Source: an uncultured Bacilli bacterium (GTDB taxonomy: Bacteria; Bacillota_I; Bacilli_A; RF39; UBA660). Taken from it: a stretch of DNA of 42,677 bases. The translations under genes were made by a program, and so were the position numbers. The stretch's first letter is position 1; each line of letters starts with the position of its first letter. Positions 1 through 8,987 of this stretch are shown piece by piece. The notes beneath the pieces were generated by a model. That model had not been told where the DNA came from and searched no databases. It was given only the letters and a program-made list of their open reading frames with translations. The stretch lies in assembly GCA_944371995.1 (NCBI GenBank), contig CALVYD010000013.1, forward strand, positions 1-42,677, read 5' to 3'.

Positions 1-18
1 GTGTTATTTGTAAACTAA

Positions 19-46
19 AAAGAGCAATTATAAATAATTACTCTTT
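19..46. terminator. Hairpin, possible terminator of a gene left of the window
   Basis: An AT-rich imperfect inverted repeat pairs AAAGAG (19-24) with CTCTTT (41-46), and AATTA with TAATT inside, around a 4-base loop. The T-tract is weak on the plus strand and slightly better on the minus strand. No gene is visible on either side, so its owner is unknown. Confidence 0.3.
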
Positions 47-85
47 ACTTTTGCGTGCCATAGTCTGAATAGTTACAAAAAAAAT

Positions 86-135
86 AAAAAAAGTGAGATT
101 TTTAACAAATAGTGCTTGACTTTCTCACTTTTTTT
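86..135. terminator. Long A/T-flanked hairpin, possible bidirectional terminator
   Basis: AAGTGAGA (91-98) pairs with TCTCACTT (123-130). The stem is lengthened by the upstream A-run and downstream T-run. The 24-base loop contains TTGACT (116-121), a possible alternative -35 for the tRNA cluster, but the matching -10 (TATTCT, 140-145) is poor. Confidence 0.4.
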
Positions 136-200
136 ATAGTATTCTAATATTGCAACTGAAAAGCAAATGAAAAAAATAATTAATTTCATAAAAATTTTTC

Positions 201-229
201 TTGCATTTATTAAAAAAATAGTGTATATT
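201..229 (+). promoter_or_regulatory. Sigma-A promoter of the tRNA-Ile-Asn-Glu cluster
   Basis: The -35 is TTGCAT (201-206), the spacer is exactly 17 bases, and the -10 is TATATT (224-229). The predicted start near 236 lies about 14 bases before the tRNA-Ile gene. Confidence 0.7.
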
Positions 230-249
230 GAATTAGTACTGTTAGTTAT

Positions 250-326
<77 letters not shown>

Positions 327-334
327 TTAATAGT

Positions 335-411
335 GCCTCAATAGCTCAGTTGGTTAGAGCACTTGACTGTTAATCAAGGGGTCCTAGGTTCAAGTCCTAG
401 TTGAGGCGCCA
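335..411 (+). tRNA. tRNA-Asn (anticodon GTT)
   Basis: Acceptor GCCTCAA (335-341) pairs with TTGAGGC (401-407). The anticodon stem is CTTGA/TCAAG with anticodon GTT at 369-371. The discriminator is G408 and CCA is encoded at 409-411. The G discriminator complements the C in the UGGC of the asnS-operon T-box (20804-20807). Confidence 0.97.
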
Positions 412-414
412 TAT

Positions 415-491
415 GGCGAGTTGGTGAAGTGGCTTAACACACTGCCCTTTCACGGCAGCATTCACGGATTCGAATTCCGTACTCGTCACCA
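415..491 (+). tRNA. tRNA-Glu (anticodon TTC)
   Basis: Acceptor GGCGAGT (415-421) pairs with ACTCGTC (481-487), including one G-U pair. The anticodon stem is CTGCC/GGCAG with anticodon TTC at 449-451. The discriminator is A488 and CCA is encoded. It is the last gene of the cluster, 3 bases after tRNA-Asn, and is followed by a terminator. Confidence 0.96.
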
Positions 492-502
492 ATTAGTAGT
501 AT

Positions 503-524
503 ACTCCGTGATGGAGTTTTTTTT
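503..524 (+). terminator. Rho-independent terminator of the tRNA cluster
   Basis: ACTCC (503-507) pairs with GGAGT (513-517) around the loop GTGAT, followed by a run of eight T. The stretch from 525 to 686 shows nothing else I can support. Confidence 0.75.
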
Positions 525-686
525 ATTCTTCTGAGCATTTTTAGTTCTTGCAATTTAAAAGTTAGAATAGAGGAGTGGTTAGGGATTGGCTTTCTGAAAT
601 TTCAGGAATAAATATTATGAAGATTACGATTGCTTGGGAAAGTTATGTCTATTCACCATAAAAACGAAATAGTTTTCTCTTTATCC

Positions 687-715
687 TTGACTTTTTTCTT
701 TTTGTCCTGTAATAT
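687..715 (+). promoter_or_regulatory. Sigma-A promoter of tRNA-Ser
   Basis: The -35 is TTGACT (687-692), the spacer is 17 bases and the -10 is TAATAT (710-715). The start is predicted near 722, about 20 bases before the tRNA. Confidence 0.75.
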
Positions 716-742
716 TATATGTGCGGAAGCAATTTGAGATGT

Positions 743-833
743 GGAGTAGTACTCAAGAGGCTGAAGAGGCGCCCCTGCTAAGGGTGTAGGTCGGGCAACT
801 GGCGCGAGAGTTCAAATCTCTCCTACTCCGCCA
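743..833 (+). tRNA. tRNA-Ser (anticodon GCT)
   Basis: This is a 91-base class II tRNA with a long variable arm. Acceptor GGAGTAG (743-749) pairs with CTACTCC (823-829). The anticodon is GCT at 777-779, the discriminator is G830 and CCA is encoded. It is a single-gene unit with its own promoter and terminator. Confidence 0.96.
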
Positions 834-844
834 TTATTGATATA

Positions 845-868
845 AAAGAGCTTAAGCTCTTTTTTTTC
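845..868 (+). terminator. Terminator of tRNA-Ser
   Basis: A perfect inverted repeat AAAGAGC-TTAA-GCTCTTT (845-862) runs into an uninterrupted T-tract. Confidence 0.8.
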
Positions 869-900
869 TTTGCTTTTTTCTAGGCGTTATATGTTTTTTG

Positions 901-909
901 TGTTATAAT
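901..909 (+). promoter_or_regulatory. Extended -10 promoter of the glucan synthase gene
   Basis: TGTTATAAT is a perfect TGnTATAAT extended -10 with no convincing -35. The predicted start (about 916) falls on the Shine-Dalgarno AGGAG (916-920), so the mRNA leader would be only about 14 bases long. Confidence 0.6.
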
Positions 910-929
910 TTTTGTAGGAGTGATAAGAC

Positions 930-3900
930 ATGGCAAATGCTGTAAAAAAATTTTTAGCAGATTTTGAGGATATTAATGAGTATTATACTTTTTTAGTAGA
1001 CAAAACAAAGAGGTTAGAGTATGTTGGTATTACTAATGAATGGTTAATTGATAACTTTTATTTATTAGTGGAGCATAAGACTAATATTATTCATGATAAA
1101 AAGTGTATTTCAAAAGCTTTAAAGAAAAATAGTCGTATTTATTATTGTTTAAAAGATATTGTTAGTCGTAATAATTATAATATCAGTTTTCGCTTATTAA
1201 TATCTGAACTTCGCGAATATCAAAAACAAACAAAAGTTTCTTTTTCTTATTCTGAACTTGTTTGTGTTAAAAATTTTTTGCTTTTCTTATATACAAAAAG
1301 ATTATCTGATTTGTGTAAGGAAGAGTATCATAATTTACTTAATAAAGAGAAAGTATCTAAAATTATAGAAAGTAGAGAAGATAAAGATATAGAACTTTCT
1401 AACTTTTTAGAAGATGATTTTTCTGTTCAAGAGGATTCTAATTATATATTTGAAATTAATAATCAATTAAAAGAAATAGGTGCTAAAAGCAATCGATTAT
1501 TTAAAGAGTTAAATGAATTACTTGAAGAAAAACAAATTAGTTTAAAAGAAATTATTAATAATGAATATCAGAAAAGTATTGATAATGATATTTTAATATC
1601 TAATATTTTTGGTGATTTAAAAGATTTTTTTGAGTTTACGGAAGAAGATTTGTTTAAAAAAGTTAGTAAGACTGAAAAGTTGTTATTAGAGGATGAAGTG
1701 TATTCTAATATGACTGTTGAGTCTAAAAGACTTTATCGTACACAATTATTAAAACTTTCTAAGGCGCATCATAAAGATGAACTTACATACTTAGAGGAAT
1801 TAATTGCGAATGCTAATGGAAGTGAATATCATATTGGTTTTCAATTGTTTCCAAAGAAGAATATGTCACTTCGAGTAGTTTTATATATTCTTACTATTTT
1901 AGTTGCTACATTTGGAATTAGTTTCTTTATTTCTAAATATTTTATTGAATGGCGAATATTAGGATTTATTATATTACTTATTCCTGTTAGTCAGTTGTTT
2001 GTACAAATATTTAATCAAATACTTATTCGCTTTGTACCAACTAATCCATTACCAAAACTAGATTATTCTAAGGGTATACCAGACGATTCAAAGACTATGG
2101 TAGTTATTCCTACAATTATTTCTAGTACAGAAAAAATAAAGAATATGTTTGATACTTTGGAGACTTTTTATATTATTAATAAAACGGATAATTTATATTT
2201 TACTTTGCTTGGTGATGTAACTGCTAGTGATCAAGAGGTATTAGAGCTTGATAGTGAACTTAGTAAATTTGGTATTGAGTATGCTTCTAAGTTAAATAAA
2301 AAATATAAGAAAGATATTTTCTATTTCTTATATCGTAAGCGTTTTTGGAATGAGAAAGAAAATAGTTATTTAGGATATGAGAGAAAACGTGGAGCACTAC
2401 TTCAATTTAATCAGTTACTTTTACATAAAATGCCTAAGAAAGACCAAGATTATTGGTATTTTGCTAATACTTTAAGAGATTTTTCTGATGATATTAAATA
2501 TGTTATTACTTTGGATCAAGATAATAGATTAGTATTAAATACAGCACTTAATTTAGTTGGTGCTATGGCTCATCCTATGAATCATCCAGTATTAAATAAA
2601 GAAGGTACTAAGGTAGTAAAGGGTTATGCTTTGATGCAACCTAGAGTTAGTTTAGATATTGAGGCTACGAATCGTAGTTTGTATAGTCAGATTTTTGCTG
2701 GTATTGGAGGTTTTGATACCTATAGTGCAATTGTACCTAATGTTTATCAAGATACCTTTGGTGAGGGTAGTTTTATTGGTAAAGGAATCTATGATTTGAA
2801 AGTTTTTGATCAAGTTTTATCTGATGTATTCCCTGAGAATTTGATTTTAAGTCATGATTTGCTTGAAGGAAATTATCTACGTTGTGGATATGTCTGCGAT
2901 ATTGAATTAATTGATGACTTTCCATCAAAGTTTTTAACAGATACTTCTAGACATCATCGCTGGGCACGTGGAGATGTACAAATTATTGGATGGCTTTTAC
3001 CATTTGTTCGTAATAAGAGTGGTAAAAAAGTAAAAAATCCTATTAATTTATTAGGTAAATGGAAGATATTTGATAATATTGTTCGTATGTTTTTATATCC
3101 AACCTTATTACTTGTGTTACTTCTTTCTATGTTTGTTGGAAAAGTAGAACCATTCTTCTGGGTATTCTTTGTTGTTTTAGAGATTGCTGTTCCTATTTTA
3201 TTCTTTTTGAAGAGTAAGATTTATCATAGAGATGGTCAAAAAGAAAAATCTACAGTTTATTATAAAAACTTATTATTTGGTGGTAGAAGCATTTTATTAC
3301 GTTCTTATATCATTCTAGCAACTCTACCATTTTATTCAAAATTATATTTAGATGCTTTTATCAGGACCATTTATCGTTTGACTATTAGTCATAAAAATTT
3401 ACTTAACTGGGTAACTGCTGAAGATGCTGCTAAAAAAGCGGGAACTGATATTTATAGTTACTTAAAGAGTTTTTCATTCCATTTAGTATTTAGTTTTATT
3501 CTATTAATTATTGGTTTAGTTACCTTTAATTTCTATGCTTGTTTAATTGCAGTTGTCTTTATTACGGCACCATTCATTTTATATTCTGTTAGTAGGGATA
3601 TTGATTTCCATAGAATAGATTTAAAAGAAAAAGAATTAGAAGAAGTTAGAGATGTTGCTTATCGTACTTGGTGTTATTTTAAAGATAATTTAAAAGAAGA
3701 ATATCATTATTTGATTCCTGATAATTATCAAGAAAATAGGGAACAAAAATTAGATATGAGAACTTCTCCTACAGGAATTGGCTTTTCTTTACTTAGTGTT
3801 ATTAGTGCTTGTGAGTTAGAATTTATCTCTTATGAAAAGGCAAGAGATTTACTTTCTCATATTTTAGAAAACGTTGATTCTTTAGAGAAATGGCATGGAC

Positions 3901-6900
3901 ATTTATATAACTGGTATGATATTAAAAATATGAAAGTAATGCATCCAAGTTTTGTATCTACGATTGATTCTGGTAATTTTGTTGCTTCTTTGATTGTTGT
4001 ACGTGAGTTTTTAAATCATCATGATGAAGATGCTTTAATAAAGCGATGCGATAAATTAATTCATAATGCTAATTTTAAGAAGCTATATACTAAACATGAT
4101 GTCTTTAGTATTGGTTATGATGAATTAGAAGGTAAACTATCTATTTATAACTATAATAAATTTGCGAGTGAGTCTCGTCTAACTAGTTACTTAGCTATAT
4201 GTTTAGGAGATGCGCCTAGCAAACACTGGTTCTGTCTAGATAAATCACTTACTACTTATAAGGGTAGAAAAGGACTTATTTCTTGGTCTGGTACTTCTTT
4301 TGAGTATTTTATGCCACTTTTATTTATGAAGAATTATCCTAATACTTTGTTAGATGAGAGTTATCATTTTGCAAAGTTCTGTCAACAAGACTATATTGAG
4401 AGTGTTTCTCGATCACTACCCTGGGGAATTAGTGAGTCTGCTTATAATGAACTTGATAATTCACTAAATTATAAGTATCGTGCTTTTTCTACACCATATT
4501 TAAAAGCTAAAGAAGATAAAGAGAATAGAATTGTTTTATCTCCATATTCTTCTTTAATGGCTATGGAGTTATTCCCTGATGAAGTTTATGATAATTTTGA
4601 CAAGTTTAAGAAATTAGACATGTTAGGTAAATATGGTTTTTATGAAGCTTATGACTATGATAATAAAGGTGTTGTTAAAGCGTTCTTTGCTCATCATCAA
4701 GGTATGTCTTTGGTTGGTATTGCTAATTACTTAAAACCTGGTATTATTCAAGAGTATTTCCATGAAAATGTTAATATTAAGACTTTTGATATTCTATTGA
4801 AAGAAAAAGTACAAGTTCGTACTAGTATTGATATGAAGATGGCTCGTTATAAGAAGTATGATTATCGTAAAGAGACAATTGAAAATGATATTCGTACCTT
4901 TAACTATATTTCTTATCTACCAGAAGTAAGTGTTCTTTCTAATAAGAAGTACTGTTTACTTATGAATGACCGTGGAGATAGTTTTTCTAGATATCGTACC
5001 TTACAATTGAATCGTTATCGTAAAGTTACAGAACAAGATTATGGAATTTTCTTGTATGTTAAAGATTTAGATACGAATTATATTTGGTCTAATACTTATG
5101 CACCTATGAATAAAAAACCTGATAAATATGAAGTTGTTTTTGCAGCTGATAAGATTAAGTATTTGCGTACTGATGGTAAAGTAACTACCAAGACAGAAAT
5201 TGTTGTTACTAAGAATCATCATGCTGAAATTCGTAAAATTACATTTAAGAATGAAAGTGATGATATTAAGAGATTAGAGCTTACTACTTATACGGAACCA
5301 ATTTTATCTGAGAATATGGATGATATTTCTCATAGAGTATTTAATAGTATGTTTTTGACTAGTCAGTATGATTCTGATAGTAATTCTTTAATTGTTCGTA
5401 GAAAGAGTAGGAATGATACAAATATTAATAGTTATATGGTTCATCGTTTGCTTATTGAAGATCCTGTTGGAGAATATAGCTATGAGACTGAAAGAAAGAA
5501 CTTCTTAGGTCGTAATCGTACGATGCAAAATCCTCTTGGTTTGGAGCAAAAATTAAGTAGTGTAGCTGGTACTAATCTAGATCCAGTACTTAGTATTCGA
5601 AATACTATAGAAGTTATGCCTAATAGTTCTACTACTGTTTATGTTATTACTGGTTTTGGTAGAAGTATGGAACAAATTCAAGATATTATTCGTTCCTATC
5701 ATGATGATAATTCTATTGATAAAGCATTTAAGGTGTCTACACTTATGAATGTTATTAATACGAAGACTATGAATATTACTGGTAGTGATATGAGAATATT
5801 TAATATTATGCTTAATTATCTATATCAAACGACTAAACTTTCTGTTACGGATGAGAGAATGGATTTACTTAGACGTAATGCCTTAGGTCAATCTGGTCTT
5901 TGGAAATTTGGTATTAGTGGTGATAGACCAATTATTTTAGTAGAGATTTCTGATATTGCTGATTTAAGTTTTGTCTATGATGTTTTGAAAGCATTTGAAT
6001 ATTATAAAAATAATTCTATCTTTGTCGATGTAATTATTATTAATAGTGAATCTAGTCAATATGCTAAGATTATCAAGAAGGAAATTGATGATGAACTATA
6101 TCGTATGTATACTTTAAATAGTTTTTATCATATTCCTGGTACTGTTACTGTTGTGGATGGTAGTGAACTTACTCGTGAAGAGAAGAGTTTGTTACATATG
6201 GTTCCAAGACTTTCTTTTGTGATTCAAGATCATCATTCATTACAAGAAGCAGTAGAAGAGTTACAACGTACTAATAAAGTTAGTGATTATCAAAAATCTA
6301 TTTGTGAGACTCATAGTAGTGATATTCCTGTTGAAAAATTAAAGTTTGATAATGGCTTTGGTGGATTTAAAAATCATGGTAGTGAGTATGTCATTTATAA
6401 TTCTGATACACCAGCTCCATGGAGTAATATTATTGCTAATAAGAATTTTGGTACGATTATTACTAATAATGGTTGTGGATATACTTATGCTTATAACTCT
6501 GGTGAGTTTAAGATTACTTCTTGGACTAATGATATGGTTGCGAATGATAAGTCTGAAGGATTTAAGTTTAATGGACGATTATTTGATCCAATGAAATGTA
6601 CTCATGGTTTTGGATATAGCATTTTAGAGAGTGAAAATGATGAGTTAAAGAAAGAGATTACTGAGTATGTTGCGAAGGAAGATACGATTAAGTTTTATTT
6701 AGTAAAACTTACGAATAAACTTTCTAAAGCTGTAGATATTGATATTGATTTTTGGATTAATCCAGTGTTTGGTAATTTTGAAGAGAAAACTGCTAGACAT
6801 ATTTTAACGGAGTTTCAGGGTAATGATAATTATTTAAAACTTCGTAATGTTTATAGTGTTACTTATGGTGATGTTTGCGTATTTATGTCTAGTGATTTAG

Positions 6901-8594
6901 ATATTGATTCTACTGTTAATGATAAGATTTTAGTTAAGAGTATTCATACTAAGTTACATTTGGAGGCTGATAGTAGTGATACTTGTGTCTTTGTTTTAGG
7001 AAGTAGTATGAATAGTGATGACATTCCAAATATTATTTCTAAATATGCTAAAGTAAGTAGTGCTAAAGCAGAACTTAAAGCAGTAAAAGATTATTGGAAG
7101 AATACGTTACATACTGTTTATGTAGATAGTCCAGATGAGAGCTTTAACTATATGGTTAATGGCTGGTATTTATATCAAGCTATGTCTTCTCGTATTTTGG
7201 CACGAGCAGGATTTTATCAAGTAAGTGGTGCTTTTGGTTATCGTGATCAATTGCAGGATTCTATGAATATTGTTCTTGTTAAGCCAGATCAGGCAAGACG
7301 TCAGATTTTAATTAATGCAGCACATCAGTTTGAACAAGGAGATGTTCTACACTGGTGGCATGAGAAGAATCGCTTCGGATTACGTAGTCGTTATAAAGAT
7401 GATTATTTATGGCTTGTGTATGCTACTGCTAGATATTTAGATGTTACTGGTGATTATTCTATTTTGGATGAGAAGGTACCATATGTTGTTGGTCCTGAGC
7501 TAAGTACTTATGAACATGAGAAGGGTATGGTGTTTAGTTATTCTGATACTAAGGATACATTACTAGAGCATTGTTTAAAATCTTTACAATTATCAATGAA
7601 TTCTTTAGGAAGCCATGGATTACCTCTCATGGGTGGTGGCGACTGGAATGATGGTATGAACAAAGTTGGTATTAAAGGTAAGGGAGAAAGTGTATGGTTA
7701 GGTTTCTTCTTATACGAAGTTATCGATATGTTTATGTCATTTATGAAAGTTTATGATAAGAAATTTAAATTGAAAGAATATAAAGATTTTAATGATGAAT
7801 TAAAAGAGAATTTAAATAAGAAAGCCTGGGATGGCAATTACTATTTAAGAGCTTATTTCGATAATGGTGATAAGCTTGGAAGTCATGAAAATAAAGAATG
7901 TAAGATTGACTTAATTTCTCAAAGTTTCTCTATTTTAAGTGGTGTTGCTTCTAAAGATAGAGTACAAAAAGTTATTACCGCAGTGGAGGAGAATTTGGTT
8001 GATGATAAGAATAAGATTATTAAACTTCTTACTCCACCATTTGAGAAGTCTTTGAATAATCCAGGTTATATTATGAATTATCCAAAGGGACTTCGTGAAA
8101 ATGGAGGACAATATACTCATGCTACTGCTTGGTATTTGATGGCATTAATTCGTACTGGTTATTATGATAGAGCATACCGTTATTATCAGATGATTAATCC
8201 TGTTAATCGTAGTTTGGATAGTCAGGGTGTAGAAAAATATGTAGTTGAACCTTACGTTGTTGCAGCGGATATTTATTCGGCAGAACGTTATCCAGGACAT
8301 GGTGGTTGGACTTGGTATACAGGTACAGCTGGATGGTATTATTATGTAGGTGTTAGTGAGATTATTGGACTTAAGAAACATGGAGATGAATTAAGCTTTT
8401 CTCCTAATATACCAATTGCCTGGGAGTCCTTTAAATTAGATTATACTTATATGGATACGGTTTATCATATTGAAGTTATTAAAGGTAAGAAGGAAAGTGT
8501 TACCTTAGATAAGAAAAGATGTAGTAATGGTAAGATTGCTCTTGTTAATGATAAAAAAGAACATGATGTTGTAGTACATTTTATTGCTAGATAA
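930..8594 (+). CDS. Cyclic beta-1,2-glucan synthase-like protein (GT84-glucoamylase-GH94)
   Basis: This is a 2554-residue membrane protein of the NdvB/ChvB/Cgs type. In that family the enzyme starts, elongates, trims and cyclises beta-glucan on itself. The first ~300 residues are helical. Membrane segments lie at about 312-368, followed by a glycosyltransferase domain with ITLDQD (~527), SHDLLEG (~641) and RHHRWARGD (~674), a Q/RxxRW-like motif. More membrane segments lie at about 712-760 and 848-889. A glucoamylase-like domain runs from about 944 to 1260 (AHHQGMS near its end). Beta-sandwich modules follow, then a C-terminal GH94 phosphorylase domain with FGYRDQLQD (~2100) and the general-acid motif GGGDWNDGMN (~2236). 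The start is fixed by AGGAG 9 bases upstream. It stands alone between its own promoter and terminator. The linkage and cyclisation of the product are inferred from family membership. Confidence 0.9.
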   Translation: MANAVKKFLADFEDINEYYTFLVDKTKRLEYVGITNEWLIDNFYLLVEHKTNIIHDKKCISKALKKNSRIYYCLKDIVSRNNYNISFRLLISELREYQKQTKVSFSYSELVCVKNFLLFLYTKRLSDLCKEEYHNLLNKEKVSKIIESREDKDIELSNFLEDDFSVQEDSNYIFEINNQLKEIGAKSNRLFKELNELLEEKQISLKEIINNEYQKSIDNDILISNIFGDLKDFFEFTEEDLFKKVSKTEKLLLEDEVYSNMTVESKRLYRTQLLKLSKAHHKDELTYLEELIANANGSEYHIGFQLFPKKNMSLRVVLYILTILVATFGISFFISKYFIEWRILGFIILLIPVSQLFVQIFNQILIRFVPTNPLPKLDYSKGIPDDSKTMVVIPTIISSTEKIKNMFDTLETFYIINKTDNLYFTLLGDVTASDQEVLELDSELSKFGIEYASKLNKKYKKDIFYFLYRKRFWNEKENSYLGYERKRGALLQFNQLLLHKMPKKDQDYWYFANTLRDFSDDIKYVITLDQDNRLVLNTALNLVGAMAHPMNHPVLNKEGTKVVKGYALMQPRVSLDIEATNRSLYSQIFAGIGGFDTYSAIVPNVYQDTFGEGSFIGKGIYDLKVFDQVLSDVFPENLILSHDLLEGNYLRCGYVCDIELIDDFPSKFLTDTSRHHRWARGDVQIIGWLLPFVRNKSGKKVKNPINLLGKWKIFDNIVRMFLYPTLLLVLLLSMFVGKVEPFFWVFFVVLEIAVPILFFLKSKIYHRDGQKEKSTVYYKNLLFGGRSILLRSYIILATLPFYSKLYLDAFIRTIYRLTISHKNLLNWVTAEDAAKKAGTDIYSYLKSFSFHLVFSFILLIIGLVTFNFYACLIAVVFITAPFILYSVSRDIDFHRIDLKEKELEEVRDVAYRTWCYFKDNLKEEYHYLIPDNYQENREQKLDMRTSPTGIGFSLLSVISACELEFISYEKARDLLSHILENVDSLEKWHGHLYNWYDIKNMKVMHPSFVSTIDSGNFVASLIVVREFLNHHDEDALIKRCDKLIHNANFKKLYTKHDVFSIGYDELEGKLSIYNYNKFASESRLTSYLAICLGDAPSKHWFCLDKSLTTYKGRKGLISWSGTSFEYFMPLLFMKNYPNTLLDESYHFAKFCQQDYIESVSRSLPWGISESAYNELDNSLNYKYRAFSTPYLKAKEDKENRIVLSPYSSLMAMELFPDEVYDNFDKFKKLDMLGKYGFYEAYDYDNKGVVKAFFAHHQGMSLVGIANYLKPGIIQEYFHENVNIKTFDILLKEKVQVRTSIDMKMARYKKYDYRKETIENDIRTFNYISYLPEVSVLSNKKYCLLMNDRGDSFSRYRTLQLNRYRKVTEQDYGIFLYVKDLDTNYIWSNTYAPMNKKPDKYEVVFAADKIKYLRTDGKVTTKTEIVVTKNHHAEIRKITFKNESDDIKRLELTTYTEPILSENMDDISHRVFNSMFLTSQYDSDSNSLIVRRKSRNDTNINSYMVHRLLIEDPVGEYSYETERKNFLGRNRTMQNPLGLEQKLSSVAGTNLDPVLSIRNTIEVMPNSSTTVYVITGFGRSMEQIQDIIRSYHDDNSIDKAFKVSTLMNVINTKTMNITGSDMRIFNIMLNYLYQTTKLSVTDERMDLLRRNALGQSGLWKFGISGDRPIILVEISDIADLSFVYDVLKAFEYYKNNSIFVDVIIINSESSQYAKIIKKEIDDELYRMYTLNSFYHIPGTVTVVDGSELTREEKSLLHMVPRLSFVIQDHHSLQEAVEELQRTNKVSDYQKSICETHSSDIPVEKLKFDNGFGGFKNHGSEYVIYNSDTPAPWSNIIANKNFGTIITNNGCGYTYAYNSGEFKITSWTNDMVANDKSEGFKFNGRLFDPMKCTHGFGYSILESENDELKKEITEYVAKEDTIKFYLVKLTNKLSKAVDIDIDFWINPVFGNFEEKTARHILTEFQGNDNYLKLRNVYSVTYGDVCVFMSSDLDIDSTVNDKILVKSIHTKLHLEADSSDTCVFVLGSSMNSDDIPNIISKYAKVSSAKAELKAVKDYWKNTLHTVYVDSPDESFNYMVNGWYLYQAMSSRILARAGFYQVSGAFGYRDQLQDSMNIVLVKPDQARRQILINAAHQFEQGDVLHWWHEKNRFGLRSRYKDDYLWLVYATARYLDVTGDYSILDEKVPYVVGPELSTYEHEKGMVFSYSDTKDTLLEHCLKSLQLSMNSLGSHGLPLMGGGDWNDGMNKVGIKGKGESVWLGFFLYEVIDMFMSFMKVYDKKFKLKEYKDFNDELKENLNKKAWDGNYYLRAYFDNGDKLGSHENKECKIDLISQSFSILSGVASKDRVQKVITAVEENLVDDKNKIIKLLTPPFEKSLNNPGYIMNYPKGLRENGGQYTHATAWYLMALIRTGYYDRAYRYYQMINPVNRSLDSQGVEKYVVEPYVVAADIYSAERYPGHGGWTWYTGTAGWYYYVGVSEIIGLKKHGDELSFSPNIPIAWESFKLDYTYMDTVYHIEVIKGKKESVTLDKKRCSNGKIALVNDKKEHDVVVHFIAR

Positions 8595-8601
8595 TTTTTT
8601 G

Positions 8602-8633
8602 AGATAGATGAGTGTTACTTATCTATCTTTTTT
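8602..8633 (+). terminator. Terminator of the glucan synthase gene
   Basis: AGATAGAT (8602-8609) pairs with ATCTATCT (8621-8628), with further pairing inside the loop, followed by a T-run. Confidence 0.8.
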
Positions 8634-8681
8634 ATTAAGAAAATTATAGAACTTACTATTTTGTTTGTATTTTACAACTAA

Positions 8682-8786
8682 TGTCTGGTAATTCAAAAAA
8701 TTGGTTATACTAGATTTGTTTATAATCGTTATTTAGAAAGGGTAAAAACTCTTTATGAAGATGGAAAAGAAGTTTTATCTTGTTAA
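8682..8786 (+). pseudogene. Relic of an IS200/IS605-type OrfB (TnpB) N-terminus
   Basis: The 34-codon open stretch has no start codon and ends at TAA 8784-8786. It encodes IGYTRFVYNRYLERVKTLYE, which resembles the conserved N-terminal 'GC(S/T)RFVYN.YL......Y' region of TnpB/OrfB proteins of IS605-family elements. No downstream zinc-finger or RuvC part and no element ends are visible. The rest of the 8634-8940 gap has stops in all plus frames and no other feature I can support. I read it as a decayed transposon left beside the restriction genes. The family call rests on recalled consensus. Confidence 0.5.
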
Positions 8787-8948
8787 ATAATACAAGAAGT
8801 ATAGAGCAAGCTGTATAAGTAGTAATTTTATAAATAAGATATATCATGATAGAATTAATGCAGAAGAAAAACTATGGTAGTGACTACCTTCTGTTAAGCA
8901 ATTACGAAGTAAGGTTATTTAGTTCTTTTGTTCTATTTTAAAAATGTG

Positions 8949-8957
8949 TGTTAATAT
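8949..8957 (+). promoter_or_regulatory. Extended -10 promoter of mcrBC
   Basis: TGTTAATAT is an extended -10 with TAATAT as the hexamer. The -35 (TTGTTC, 8928-8933) is poor. It lies about 30 bases upstream of the McrB start. Confidence 0.45.
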
Positions 8958-8987
8958 AGTTATATAAGTTAATTGGAGGAGAATAAA

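Noticed and set aside
6346..8381. Three small frames inside the glucan synthase gene (6346-6594 plus; 7935-8120 and 8145-8381 minus)
   Set aside because: They lie wholly inside a long gene with clear domains, have no ribosome sites and are low-complexity shadows.
8973..8987. TTG start five codons upstream for mcrB
   Set aside because: It overlaps the Shine-Dalgarno that serves ATG 8988.
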